64,000 nt of DNA from Amoebophrya sp. A120 (Eukaryota > Sar > Dinophyceae > Syndiniales > Amoebophryaceae), in NCBI GenBank assembly GCA_905178155.1, contig CAJINV010000001.1, positions 11,231,009 to 11,295,008 of the forward strand. Reading direction: 5' to 3'. Numbering within the stretch: the first letter of the stretch is position 1; each line of letters opens with the position of its first letter. The notes beneath the pieces are model-generated. The model saw only the letters and a list, made by a program, of their open reading frames with translations, made no database searches and was not told where the DNA came from. The position numbers were made by a program, and so were the translations under genes. Below, piece after piece: positions 32,094 to 42,084 of this stretch.

Positions 32094-35000
32094 ATGGACG
32101 ATCCCATCATCGAAGATTGGGCCTGGCCAGATGTGCCGCTGTTGCACACCTCAATGGATGTATCAAATGCAAAAGTGTCTGGGTCTGGAAGATTTAGATT
32201 GGAACATCTGTCATGCACATTTTGCATGAACGATGAACAAATGATGCCTGTAATGCATGACCTAGCATCCGAGATTTTGCGAGGGCTTCCTTTTGCCTAT
32301 ACCGCATGAGGAATACCCCCTCCGCGTAGCATAAACTGGACTCCTCTTGCTCCTTACGTCGCAATACTGATTTTTTTGGAATCCAAAGACAGCATGACAA
32401 GTTCCATCCTGCTCCCAGACCCAGACACTTTTGCATTTGATAGGATGACCGGCTGGACAACTTGAGTCCGACGAGGAACACTAGAAATCACCACCACCTA
32501 CAACAGCATCAGCAATACCACCCGAACCATCAGCCCCCGACTAGCAGTAGCGCCCCAGGGTATAATCAACATGGCGCAGCTGGAAGTAGAACGAGTGGTG
32601 ACCATGCTCTTGGAAGCAGCGGCCCGACCCTGCTTCACCGGGGCGGGCCTCAGCCGCACCACCAGCAGAGTACGAATTTCCTTCGGGGTATGGAACTGTC
32701 AGGATTGAAATTGACAAAGTTGAAATGGTTTGTCATGCATGAAACGGATTCCAGTTCGAACCCAGTTTCTAAGTCGCGCATCACAAATTCTGGTGGTGCC
32801 TAAATCCAGTGCGTAATGCTGTTTAGGCAAAGAAGACTGATTCTCTCATGCTGCTTTAGCAGCTCGAGCTATAACCCCAGGCAGGCTGACAATCGGCCTC
32901 ACTTGCCTGCTCTGCAACGCAAGTACTTCGCGTCATGCATTTTATGCGTCACAGATTTAAATTTTTCGACTTTGTCAATTTCGATCCTGACAGTTCCATA
33001 CGGGGATCAACAACGGTTTCCACCGAGTCGCTGGAAGTCGGCCAGCTACGCCAATACCTCATGGAGCGAGATGCCGTCATCGGTCAGCTTGAATCGCTGC
33101 TGCAGGAACAATCTACAAGGTAACAGGGGCCCTCACGAGGACCAAGGTTCTTTCTAGAAGTGCAGGATGATTTTTTCAGCTCTGGTGTAGTCAATCGATA
33201 TGGAATTCGAGTTATTTGAAAGCAGAGGCGGGAGAGGCAGTCCTCCTCGACGTTGTCCTCTGCTTCAACGTCGGTCTACTACGACACCAAAAATAACTTC
33301 TCATCCAGGTTCCGCGAGAGCATGCAGCAGGTCCAGGCGGACTTGTTCACGGCCACCAAGTCCGAGAAGGACATGCAAGTGCTGCTGCGCTCCCGCCAAA
33401 GCCAAGACGCGGAAGAGAAGAACCGGCTGTCCCTCGAGAAGCAACGCCTCGAGCACGAGCTCGAGTACGCCGCGAAAGAGAAGAAGCGAGAGGAGGCCGC
33501 CTGGCGCCAGCGCGCGGAGGACTTGCAGAAGGAGTTGTCGGATACGAAACTGGACCAGAACCGGCTGCAGTACCTGGAAAAGGAAAACGGCCGGCTGAAG
33601 GAAGAAATTTCCGACGTCGAGCGGCAGCTCGCGGCGAAAACTGCACTCGTTGACAAGCTGGAAAACGAAAAGATCGACCTAGAAAAAGGCTCCCGCGGCC
33701 GCCTAGGCGGTTTCGCGGCGGAACGGCAAAACCGCTTGGAGAGGGAACGCCTTGAGGAGCAGATTCGCGATCTGCGAAAACAGTATTCTTGTTTTTAATT
33801 ATATATACGGCAACTTGATGTAAAAAGATGAACCGGAAAAACTAAATTAGTGTAAGGGCGCCGAGATGAGCGCGCTGCATGCTTCATCTAGTCCGTTTTT
33901 CTATTAGCCGTAGCCAGTGGCGCGCTCTGTTGGCTATTTTTGGGTTCGTTCTGTTGAATGCAACTTTGAAGAACTACTTGTTGAACATAATATGAACTAC
34001 AAACGCACGCCTAGTGATCAGATGCTGGCTCCCGCCATCTCGACAGGTTAAATGCGCGCGAGGAGCAGGACACGTATTCCGCTCAGGAAAGGCAAGAAGC
34101 AGAGGACGAAGTTTGGCTGGAGAAAATTCGGCAAAACACCGCGTACTGGGAACAACAGATAGAGGAGCAGAAACACTTGCTGGAAACCGCGGAGACGCGC
34201 GTAAAGGAACTCGAAGACCAAAACCAGGACTCGCAGTCGGAGCAAATTCTTGCGCTGCAGGGAAAACTGCGTTTGGAAAAGCGGGTTGCGGAAGAGCAGG
34301 GCGCACGGCACCGGCAATTAGAGCTGGAGAAAGAGGAACTCGAAGCGCGCCTGAATGCGCTTCGCAATGAGGTGGAGGAAGCCAGGTAACTGGGATGCTT
34401 GTCAACAAAAAATTGATCCAGGCTACATCAGGCGTAGATATTTACTAGGGGCAACATCATGCTTGTCTCCATCCACCGTTCGTTGCTGCGACAAACAATG
34501 CTGGCATGCAAAGAAGTCGAACACCTTTAGTAAGTCACCGGACGACGAGGAACTGTACTTAATTCACAAGATACATTGAGCTTCATCGTTTTTGCTTCCA
34601 CAGAACCTCAGCGGAGCAGGCTAGAGCAGATGGGAACGCCGAGCTGTGCGAGGAGTTCGAGCGCCGCGTAGAAAACTTGCGGCGGGACACGGAAGCCCGC
34701 ATTCAAGAAAAGGAGGAGGAGGCTACTGTCCGTTTGCGGCACGCGTCCGAGAACTACGACGCCGAGCGACGGGATTTCGTAGCTCGAATCAACGAGCTGG
34801 AAAAGTCAGTGACGGTGTGGAGGGAAAAGTTCGACTCCCTCGCTGCGCCACTCCCTCCCGAAATGGCCACTTCCAAGGGTACTAACAGTTCTGATGCTTT
34901 ACCACTACCAGACCCGCTTCGCCTGAAAAACACGACCGGGTCGACGGTGATAGCGCCTTCCGCATCACGCTCCTCGTCCGTGTCGTCGGCAAAAAGAGTG

Positions 35001-37197
35001 CAGCATCAAAACGAGCAAATTGGCGGATCCTCCTCGAGCCGGGCGCGCAGTCCGAGTCTGGTAGTGATGCAGAGGCAGAAACAGCTGAAAGAGCGCATCG
35101 CCGTACTGGAGTCGGAAAATAACGACCTGAAAGCCAGACTGCAGAAGCGGGGTGCGAACCGCGTTGACGCATCGCCTTCCGAAGTGCGCACGTTGCGCAA
35201 GCGGCTTGCTGAACGGGAGACCGAGCTAGCCCACATGCAGCACGAAATGCGAACGTCTTCCAAGCGGCGCGGCAGTTCGCAGTCGTCTCGTCCGGGCGAT
35301 GCAAGCATGAGGAGCATGAACTCCTCATTCCAACGGCAGGGCAGCAGCGAGGCGCTCGTCGTTCCCGGACAAAAGTCGTTCTTCTCGTCCGGCGCAGCAC
35401 CACCATCCGAGAACCATTCGCGAATCGAGGAGGCAGTGGCGGAAAGCAAGCACCTGCGGACTGTTGCGGACCAAGCCCAGCAGCGACAAACGACACTGGA
35501 GACGACCTTAAGCAGCGTCACCGCGCAGCTCCGTGAGTCGGAGCGGCGTCTCGCCGAGGAGGCCGAGGCCAGCAGGAAACTTGACACGGAGAACTTTGAG
35601 TATCGGAAACGCATTCGGGATTTGGAAACGGAAAACCGTATCACAAAGGAAGGCCGAGCCGATCTCGAGGGCAAACTGTTCGACCTCAGCAAGGAGCTAG
35701 CGGATGCGGCGGAAAAGCATGCAGCGGAGCTTCGCAGAATGGAGCGACAAATCGGAGACGAGGCGAGTCGCGAAGTCCGAGATTTACAGAAGAGCGAGGC
35801 GCAGTTACACAAGGAGCTGGAGGAAGTGAAGGTAGTTATTTTTGCTTCGGCTGTGCCTCATTTTCTTTTTCTTTTTTTCTCACTGCAGCGTACGGATTCT
35901 TACGCAGTTCTTCTTAGGGGTTGTATTGTCACTCGACGTGTCAGCCTTGCAATCATTTTCAGTCGACGTAGTTTGGCTCTGGCTGGTGCTGGAATCTAAC
36001 ATTCGCGACTTGGCTGCAACTACATAAGCACACGTTTACGATGATACAATGGGAACATCAGTTTCTTTCTACATGTACTATCAACAGCCCGAGGTCGAGC
36101 GCTTGCGCAGCGACCTGCGTTCTTCCCGCGAGCGGATAGCCCAGTTGGAGGACCAGTATGATTCCGAGGCGAGCCGCTGTACGCTCCTGGAGCAGACCAT
36201 CGAGATTCTGAAGAAGGAAAAGAGCCTTTTGCAAGACGAGCTGCGCGATCTGGAAAGGCAATTTGGCGAGACAGGATCGCTTAAAAATGGCGACCACAGT
36301 AAAAATGCTGGAAACCCTCGGAGTAGCACCACTTCCCGTCTGTCACTGAAGAACCACGACGAGTTTGCCACCGCGGTAGGGGCTGCAGGCCGGGGCACAC
36401 GAGGAGCCGGCACCGAGCGCGTGAATGATGATCCCGACGAGAGCTACATTTCGCATTACAGCAATCGCAGCAGCAAAAAGACCGCTGGAGTAAATGCGGA
36501 TCTTGCCGGAGCGGACGGCCGCGCCCATGGTTCGACTTTTTCCCGCAGACCGAATGCTCCGAACTTCGTGGCTTCCGGTGCGGCAGTTGCGACTCCAGCG
36601 GCCGGGACCCCGTATGGTTCCTCCTCGTCCCGAGGAGGGCAACATCACTACGCGCCCGACCACCGTTCCACGCCTGGATCGGTTCTGTTCGGGCGCCGGC
36701 GTGAGGTTCCAGCTCGCGAGGACGACGACGACGATGTAGACCATTATCGCGAAAATGTGCTTTCCAGAAGCGATTACAAGGCCGCGAGAAATACTAGCGA
36801 CTTTCACCCTCGTATGGGGGACCGCCAGGAGCACAGAACGCCGACTGCCACACGAAACAGGTACAATGATCCGCAGTCCCGGCCACACCTCTCGTCCACT
36901 GGACGAGCTACCACGAGATCCACCGGCGGGGCCGCGAGCAGTGGTCACTACAACAATTACGGCAATGCGACCGCACCGCGGCGCAAAAGCCCCGGCATTT
37001 TGTCGAGCTCGGAGGATGATGTTGACAGTGTGTTCCTGTCCCGCAGGGCGACCGCCGTTAGAAAGCCAGTCATGTCCCGACAGGCGTCCACCGCCCGGCG
37101 GCGGCCGCCAGCACGGTCGGAGTCGAGCTCCGAAGGCTCTCTTGAGCGCATCGTCCGGGAGTCTGACCCGCTGTTTCGAGGATCCAAGAAGAGGTGA
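32094..37197 (+). CDS. Long coiled-coil protein (1218 residues)
   Basis: Seven exons, 32094-32159, 32444-32688, 33006-33119, 33228-33782, 34047-34385, 34604-35831 and 36088-37197, join in frame. The N-terminus is acidic with two Trp (DDPIIEDWAWPDVP), followed by a His/Gln/Pro-rich stretch. From about residue 108 to 690 it is dense heptad sequence (LRQYLMERDAVIGQLESLLQ; KEISDVERQL-like repeats; TVRLRHASENYDAERRDF), interrupted by Ser-rich linkers, then a last coiled segment (PEVERLRSDLRSSRERIAQL). The C-terminal ~270 residues are disordered, Arg/Ser/Gly-rich. This architecture fits a centrosomal, basal-body or cytoskeletal scaffold, but no named family can be assigned. The first two introns are introner insertions. 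Confidence 0.8.
32161..32442. mobile_element. Introner element 6 (subfamily A) in coiled-coil gene
   Basis: A 282-bp element, clearly a sister of the one at 3455: same ends (TATCAAATGCAAAAGTGTCT) and similar interior in the same orientation. The 5-bp direct repeat is GGATG (32156-32160, 32443-32447). GT at 32160-32161 and AG at 32442-32443 allow a canonical in-frame splice (SMD|DDRL) that adds one Asp. Confidence 0.88.
32689..33000. mobile_element. Introner element 7 (subfamily C) in coiled-coil gene
   Basis: A 312-bp element with ~37-bp inverted ends differing at two positions (TATGGAACTGTCAGGATTGA at left) and the 5-bp direct repeat CGGGG (32684-32688, 33001-33005). A GT forms at the left junction but no AG at the right. 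Precise removal joins NFLRG to STTVSTE in frame. It shares its core with the element at 25946. Confidence 0.88.
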
Positions 37198-37928
37198 CGC
37201 GATGTTCTTTTCCTTGAAGAAGCAGCATCCTACGTGCCTGATGCCGACCTGGATGTGGATATCTCCTGCTGGAACCTGTTCTTCATCAAGTATGTGTAGC
37301 ATAGGCGGCAAGTACAAGAAGAAGTGACGACTGTGTTGCACTACATCATGTACTAGGTGTACCGACATTATCGCTTACTTTCGCTATAATTTGTAGCTGT
37401 GTGTCATCGTCTTGCGTACTAGCAGTAGCTAGGCCACAATTCTGTGTCTCAAATATCGGTGGTGTGTGACTTGGTGTTTTTCTTGAAATCATTCTTTATC
37501 TTTTATTGACGCGAACCAACTAAATCAATGCATAGAAGGGTGGTATGTGAAAGTGCAGTGGTAGACCTGGACCACACACACATTTACCAAATAAACTAAA
37601 CCTGAGCTGGTCTCGCCTCGGCTGGACATCACAGACCGTGCCGTCGGCAATATCTTGATCTTTGTGAAGATAGTGTTCGTCCTTCGTACGTTTAACCGCG
37701 CGCGCCGAGATTTGCAAGATTACTCCGCGTCTCTCGATTTGCAAGAGGACGAGAGCTCCGCTTCTACATGTGGCGACAACCCAGGCGAGCGGATGTGAGT
37801 GTGACGACACGTGGTTCAGAGAAGATGACGCGTTGAAGCAAAGAGGTGCAAAAATGATTGTGTAGACTGCAGCAAGATCAGGCAACAAATATACCGTTTT
37901 TTTTTTTCGTCGTGCGGCAAACGGCAGC
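37198..37928. other. Intergenic, nothing recognised
   Basis: About 0.7 kb without a coding signal; it ends in a T tract near 37900 before the next ATG. Confidence 0.4.
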
Positions 37929-39039
37929 ATGGTGGTGATCCAGGACCTTGACGACATCGACGACCCAAGCATCCTAGATGCGGATGAGGAGGAAAAGGAA
38001 AAGCCAAAGGACCCGCCCGCACCCACGGTCAAGAAGGGCTTTTTGAACAAAGAAAACCGCCCTGAGCTCTACGGGCCGGAGGGCAGCGAGCAGGGGAAAG
38101 TTACGGAAAAGCAGAAGCAGCAGTGGGCAACAGACGACCTGAACCGCGAACAAAACAAAAAACAGGGGCTCGGAGCCTACGACTCAGAGTAAGGCTATAG
38201 CCATATTTTTTTTACGTCGTTTTTTTCTCCAAAGTGCCTGTATCTTCAACTGATTGCGTCACTACGTACTTGCGCTTTCGTTTTGCTCTGGTGTACCGAT
38301 GAAGAGCCATCGCCTCAGGAGTTCCTATTTATTCCACCGCAGCTTCGACAAGCCAAAGTGGTTTACTTCGGAGTGGCCGTCAAATTGTCAGTACAACAAT
38401 CCGGGATGCAACGTCGATGCCATGAAGAAGTCGGCGCACGAGTCCACCCTGCACCAGGACGTGATCCGAAAAAGCGACAGGTGGCAGGAGGCAATATCGA
38501 ATCCGCAGGGGGAGATACGGCTGAGCTTCCTCGGAATGCGGGACGACGATTTGATTGAGCTCGTCAACGCGCTCCGGTCCAACGAGACCGTCGAGCATTT
38601 AGACGTGTCCTTCAACCACCTTCAGGACACCGGGGTGCAGCACTTGGTCAGCGCGCTGGCGCAAAAAGCGCTGCCGGCACTCAAGGAGCTGAGAATGTAA
38701 GTCAAAGCATGTCACTGCAGTTGCTTCGTGTATCGAATGAAGGAAGCAGCTAAAACTACTCAACGTGAAAGTTGTACGTCGATTTTGGCTTTAACGGAGA
38801 TGCTGCCATTAGGCTCCTTGATTATGATTTTGTCCTCCCATCGAGAAATACACTCGGCAATGGAAAAAGAAAAACTTCACCCCAGATACAAGAACGAGTT
38901 CACGAAGCTTGGCAAGGAGATGCTGAAGGGCCTAAAATTTCTTCGCAAGGATGTCCAGGTTTTGATAGAGGAGCCGGAATATTTCCGACCGTCGGCACCC
39001 CAAACGGCAGGCGAAAAAAGCGCAGCATCGTCTAGTTAG
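37929..39039 (+). CDS. Leucine-rich-repeat protein
   Basis: Three exons, 37929-38188, 38343-38696 and 38772-39039, joined through GT-AG introns to 293 residues. The N-terminal ~85 residues are acidic then basic and include GFLNKENRPELYGPEGSEQG. The middle contains an RNH1-type leucine-rich repeat: IRLSFLGMRDDDLIELVNAL, then VEHLDVSFNHLQDTGVQHLV and ALPALKELRI. The C-terminus is a basic/acidic helix (FTKLGKEMLKGLKFLRKDVQ) and a Ser/Ala tail. LRR proteins act as protein-binding scaffolds; the partner is unknown. The third exon was placed using the AG at 38770-38771, which keeps the frame open to the stop. A competing frame there reads less well into the C-terminal helix. Confidence 0.7.
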
Positions 39040-39864
39040 CAGGTGACAACTACAATGTGTAAACAAGTACACTTACACACACGATGCATAATAAGCTCAA
39101 TTAGTTGCATGGCAGCAACACTAAAAACCTTATCCCATTCAATGGGACCCATTGCTGCGACGCATTCATTGCTTCCATGAAAATACTTTCCGTCGACATC
39201 CCACACTGAGGGCTGGTTGGTACTATCTTTATCTACCCTCTGTTGATGGTGCCCGAAGCGGCGCTCAGGCCACCCGAGGTCGTTTGCGCACAAATAAGGT
39301 CAAAAACGTGATGAATATCAGAGTCTGTCATGCAGTACCACGGTCAGTCTCGATTTTTTCTGATGTAGCTTTTCTGTTGAGCAAATAGAAAACTTTAACT
39401 TTTGCTGTGACCGTGCAGGTAAAGGAGACCAGCGAGAGAGAGAGCCGCATATGAAGAGGGTGAGTGTGATCATCTGTCGTGAGTGAGCCAGCGCAGTAGC
39501 AGCTTTGCTTTTGAAATGAAACGCCCGCCTTGTCCCATGCCAAACACACCAGAAAGAAGAAAACTCGCCCAAGGTATCTTTCCACCCCTTCCTTTTGAAT
39601 TGTTATATTTATCGCAAGGGAAGCGATAGGATAGCGAAGTATCGCTATCTATCGCCCTCATCGATCTAGTTTTGCAATTTGCCAAAGGGACCTGCTCCGC
39701 CTCACCCACACGCCAGTATATGGTTGCGGAGATTCGTGACTTTTTATTAGCGGAAAATCAAAATCAGTGGATTTACACGTGAGTAAACCGTGTCAGACGT
39801 GCGACCTAAATTTGAGAATCGACTTTAACGCGAATCTTTATTTCAAAAACACGCCTTGACAAAA
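39040..39864. other. Intergenic, nothing recognised
   Basis: No supported feature. An 8-bp inverted pair (CACGGTCA near 39341, TGACCGTG near 39409) was seen but is short enough to be chance. Confidence 0.4.
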
Positions 39865-40832
39865 ATGTCGCTAGCCATTGGAGACGTTGCCCCGGATCTG
39901 AAGCTAACCGACACAGAGGGCAAGCCCTTTGACTTGGCTTCCGTCAAAGGGAAGAAGGTACTATCGAGGATCATGATGTTTCTCTTTCTCTAATCTCATA
40001 CTCCAACTCCAGCTGCACCTGGTAGCCCAAGTAGCCTGAAATGGTGAGAAGCCGAAGCTTTTGCAGCAGGTTGAGGTTGACGTTGACAGAACAAGATGAG
40101 GGCAAGCAAAAGAAATGAATGAAATATCCAATTGTAATCCCCCTCCAAGGTGTACCTGTGCTTCCTCCGATATGGTGCCTGTATGATGTGCGCGTTGCGC
40201 GTCGCCGAGGCGAAGAAACGCGCCAAGGCGTTGAAGGACCAGGGACTGGTGATGATGCTGGTGATGAACAGCACGGCCAAGGAAATCCAGCCCTACGGCG
40301 CGGGGAAGCTTGCGGACGCTGATCTGCAGATCCTGTGCGATCGGGAGGGGACCGTATCCAAGAAAAAACACTCATCCACATCCAATTTCTCATGCAAAAC
40401 ATACTGTGTAAGTACATAAAATTCCATATCTGTCATGCAAAAAATGGATGTGGATGGGTGTTTTTTCCTGGATAGACCGCGTATCAAGCCTACAAGACGA
40501 AGAAGAGCTGCATGGCCTCCCCGCTGGGGTGCGCCATGTGCATTCACACCTGCGGCGACTGCCGCATGCCCCAGGCCGCCTGCGGCTGCTGCAACTCCCT
40601 GGCGTTCGGGAAGGGGACCTGCGGGCCCTGCTGCGGTTTCATGAACTGCAGCACGCAGCACATGGATTCCTCTCGCGCGCAGCAGATGCCGGCAGACTTT
40701 CTCATCGACGAGAATGGAAAGCTGGTGGACGTCTTGTACGGCAGCAGTATCGGGAAACACATGCCGTGGTCCAAGATCGAGGCCTTCGCGTCGGGCAAGG
40801 ATCTCAACGCACCGCAGCAGCAACAAATGTGA
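39865..40832 (+). CDS. Peroxiredoxin-like (AhpC/TSA-fold) protein with Cys-rich insertion
   Basis: Exons 39865-39957, 40150-40353 and 40476-40832 give 217 residues. The thioredoxin-fold N-terminus (AIGDVAPDLKLTDTEGKPFD, then VYLCFLRYGACMMCALRVAE) matches AhpC/TSA-type peroxiredoxin-like proteins, with the candidate redox pair CMMC at the start of the first helix. The expected C-terminal strand-turn-strand (PADFLIDENGKLVDVLYGSS) is also present. Between them a roughly 45-residue insertion holds about a dozen cysteines (CAMCIHTCGDC; CGCCNS; CGPCCGFMNC), unusual for the family and suggestive of metal binding or multiple disulfides. The last intron is an introner lying just before this cysteine-rich segment. 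Fold confident; activity inferred. Confidence 0.78.
40355..40474. mobile_element. Introner element 8 (subfamily B) in peroxiredoxin-like gene
   Basis: A 120-bp palindromic element, sister of the one at 4264: ends TATCCAAG and GGATA, arms containing CATCCACATCCA and its complement. The 5-bp direct repeat is GACCG (40350-40354, 40475-40479). GT at 40354-40355 and AG at 40474-40475 give a canonical in-frame intron that leaves one extra Thr. Confidence 0.88.
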
Positions 40833-42084
40833 CGAGGGGTAAAAGTTCTAGTTCAAGCAAAAAGTAGACAAGGCAAGTTACTATACGAGAGGAAGTGGGT
40901 GATTGATCTACACCACTTTTTCTTGCATGATATACATTTTGATCTTGTACGATTTGTCAAGCTCGACCACACCTACACTAAGGCGACGATCTAACGATCG
41001 TTTTCTACTTTACTGTGTTTCAAGACATAGACAAATGCTTACTAGAAGTTTGTAAAATCCGCATCGAGATACACCAACGTCGTGGTAAGTAAGTTGGATC
41101 CATTATGCTCCGGCTAATGAACTAGATCGCCGTTTGAGCATCCATTAATATGATGGCTGAGTTAATAACTGCCAAAGCAATAAGGATAACACATGCCACT
41201 GCAATTTTTTCAAGAAGGAAATAGCTCCATGATTATTTCTAGATTCACTCCGTGGCGCGTGGCAGTGTCTAACAAACATCCCACTTTGCCGGTGCTTCTA
41301 AGCAGACTTCCTTGCAGAAAATCGTTTTATGTCAAGGAAATGCTAATGCAGCAAGCGGTTCATAAAATAAGTACGAGTGTCTTCCTTGTGAGAGAATGTC
41401 ACCTACCCGCGCCCTCATCCTTAACGATCACCCATAGCTTCTAGAACATCCTGGCTTCTTAGATATAGTAGAACGGTACTAACGCTTTCGATCTAGTGGC
41501 CGATTTGGCAACTACAACCAGTTGCAGTTGATGCAATTGCAATCTACAAGGACGTCGGAAATACCACAGAAGGGACCTATTGCAGATGAGGCTCTGCCTC
41601 CTGTTGCAACAATTGATTTTCGCGATAAGTCAGTTGCATGAGGATGAGCCGCAACAGCGACGCGCGTTGCGTGCTCCTGGCCAAGTTCAGTGTACATGTA
41701 TTCCCATGTCGTTCTACTTTTTTGCTAGCTTGTGGGCTCGTGCTGAGGGGGAGAGAGAAGATGGGGAACTAAACGAGAATGGGAAGCGAGCAAAGACTGT
41801 GTGCTCGTGCTGGTCTCGTTGATACCACTCTTGGTATGGAGCAAACAAATCGAGTGACTGTGACACTACCACCGGCAGGATCGCGACTCATCTACTTACT
41901 TCAGAAAGGGTTCTTGATGGAGGTTGTGACAGCAAAGAGTCGGGAGCTGGTCGCTCGTTCTTGGCATATCGAGAGGGACGAGTCTTCTTGGCGGGTACTG
42001 AAAATTTCAAATTTTTACATTCTTTTCATTTCGCTCTCGAATGTTAGTTCGCTGAGAGTAGGTACATCGAAAGTGCAAGCGAAG
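40833..42084. other. Intergenic, nothing recognised
   Basis: About 1.25 kb. The frame of the next gene is open from 41779, but sequence before the ATG at 42085 lacks protein character and would bury the signal peptide. Confidence 0.4.

Noticed and set aside
31757-32197. 146-residue frame before the long coiled-coil gene
   Set aside because: It overlaps the true start in another frame and ends inside an introner; composition looks random.
35006-35812. 268-residue minus-strand frame rich in Ser and Arg
   Set aside because: Antisense of coiled-coil coding sequence, a common artefact of Glu/Arg-rich codons.
39329-39420. Possible eleventh introner (TGTCATGCAG plus an 8-bp inverted pair)
   Set aside because: Short inverted pair, no TAT/ATA ends, no 5-bp duplication, and no interrupted reading frame.
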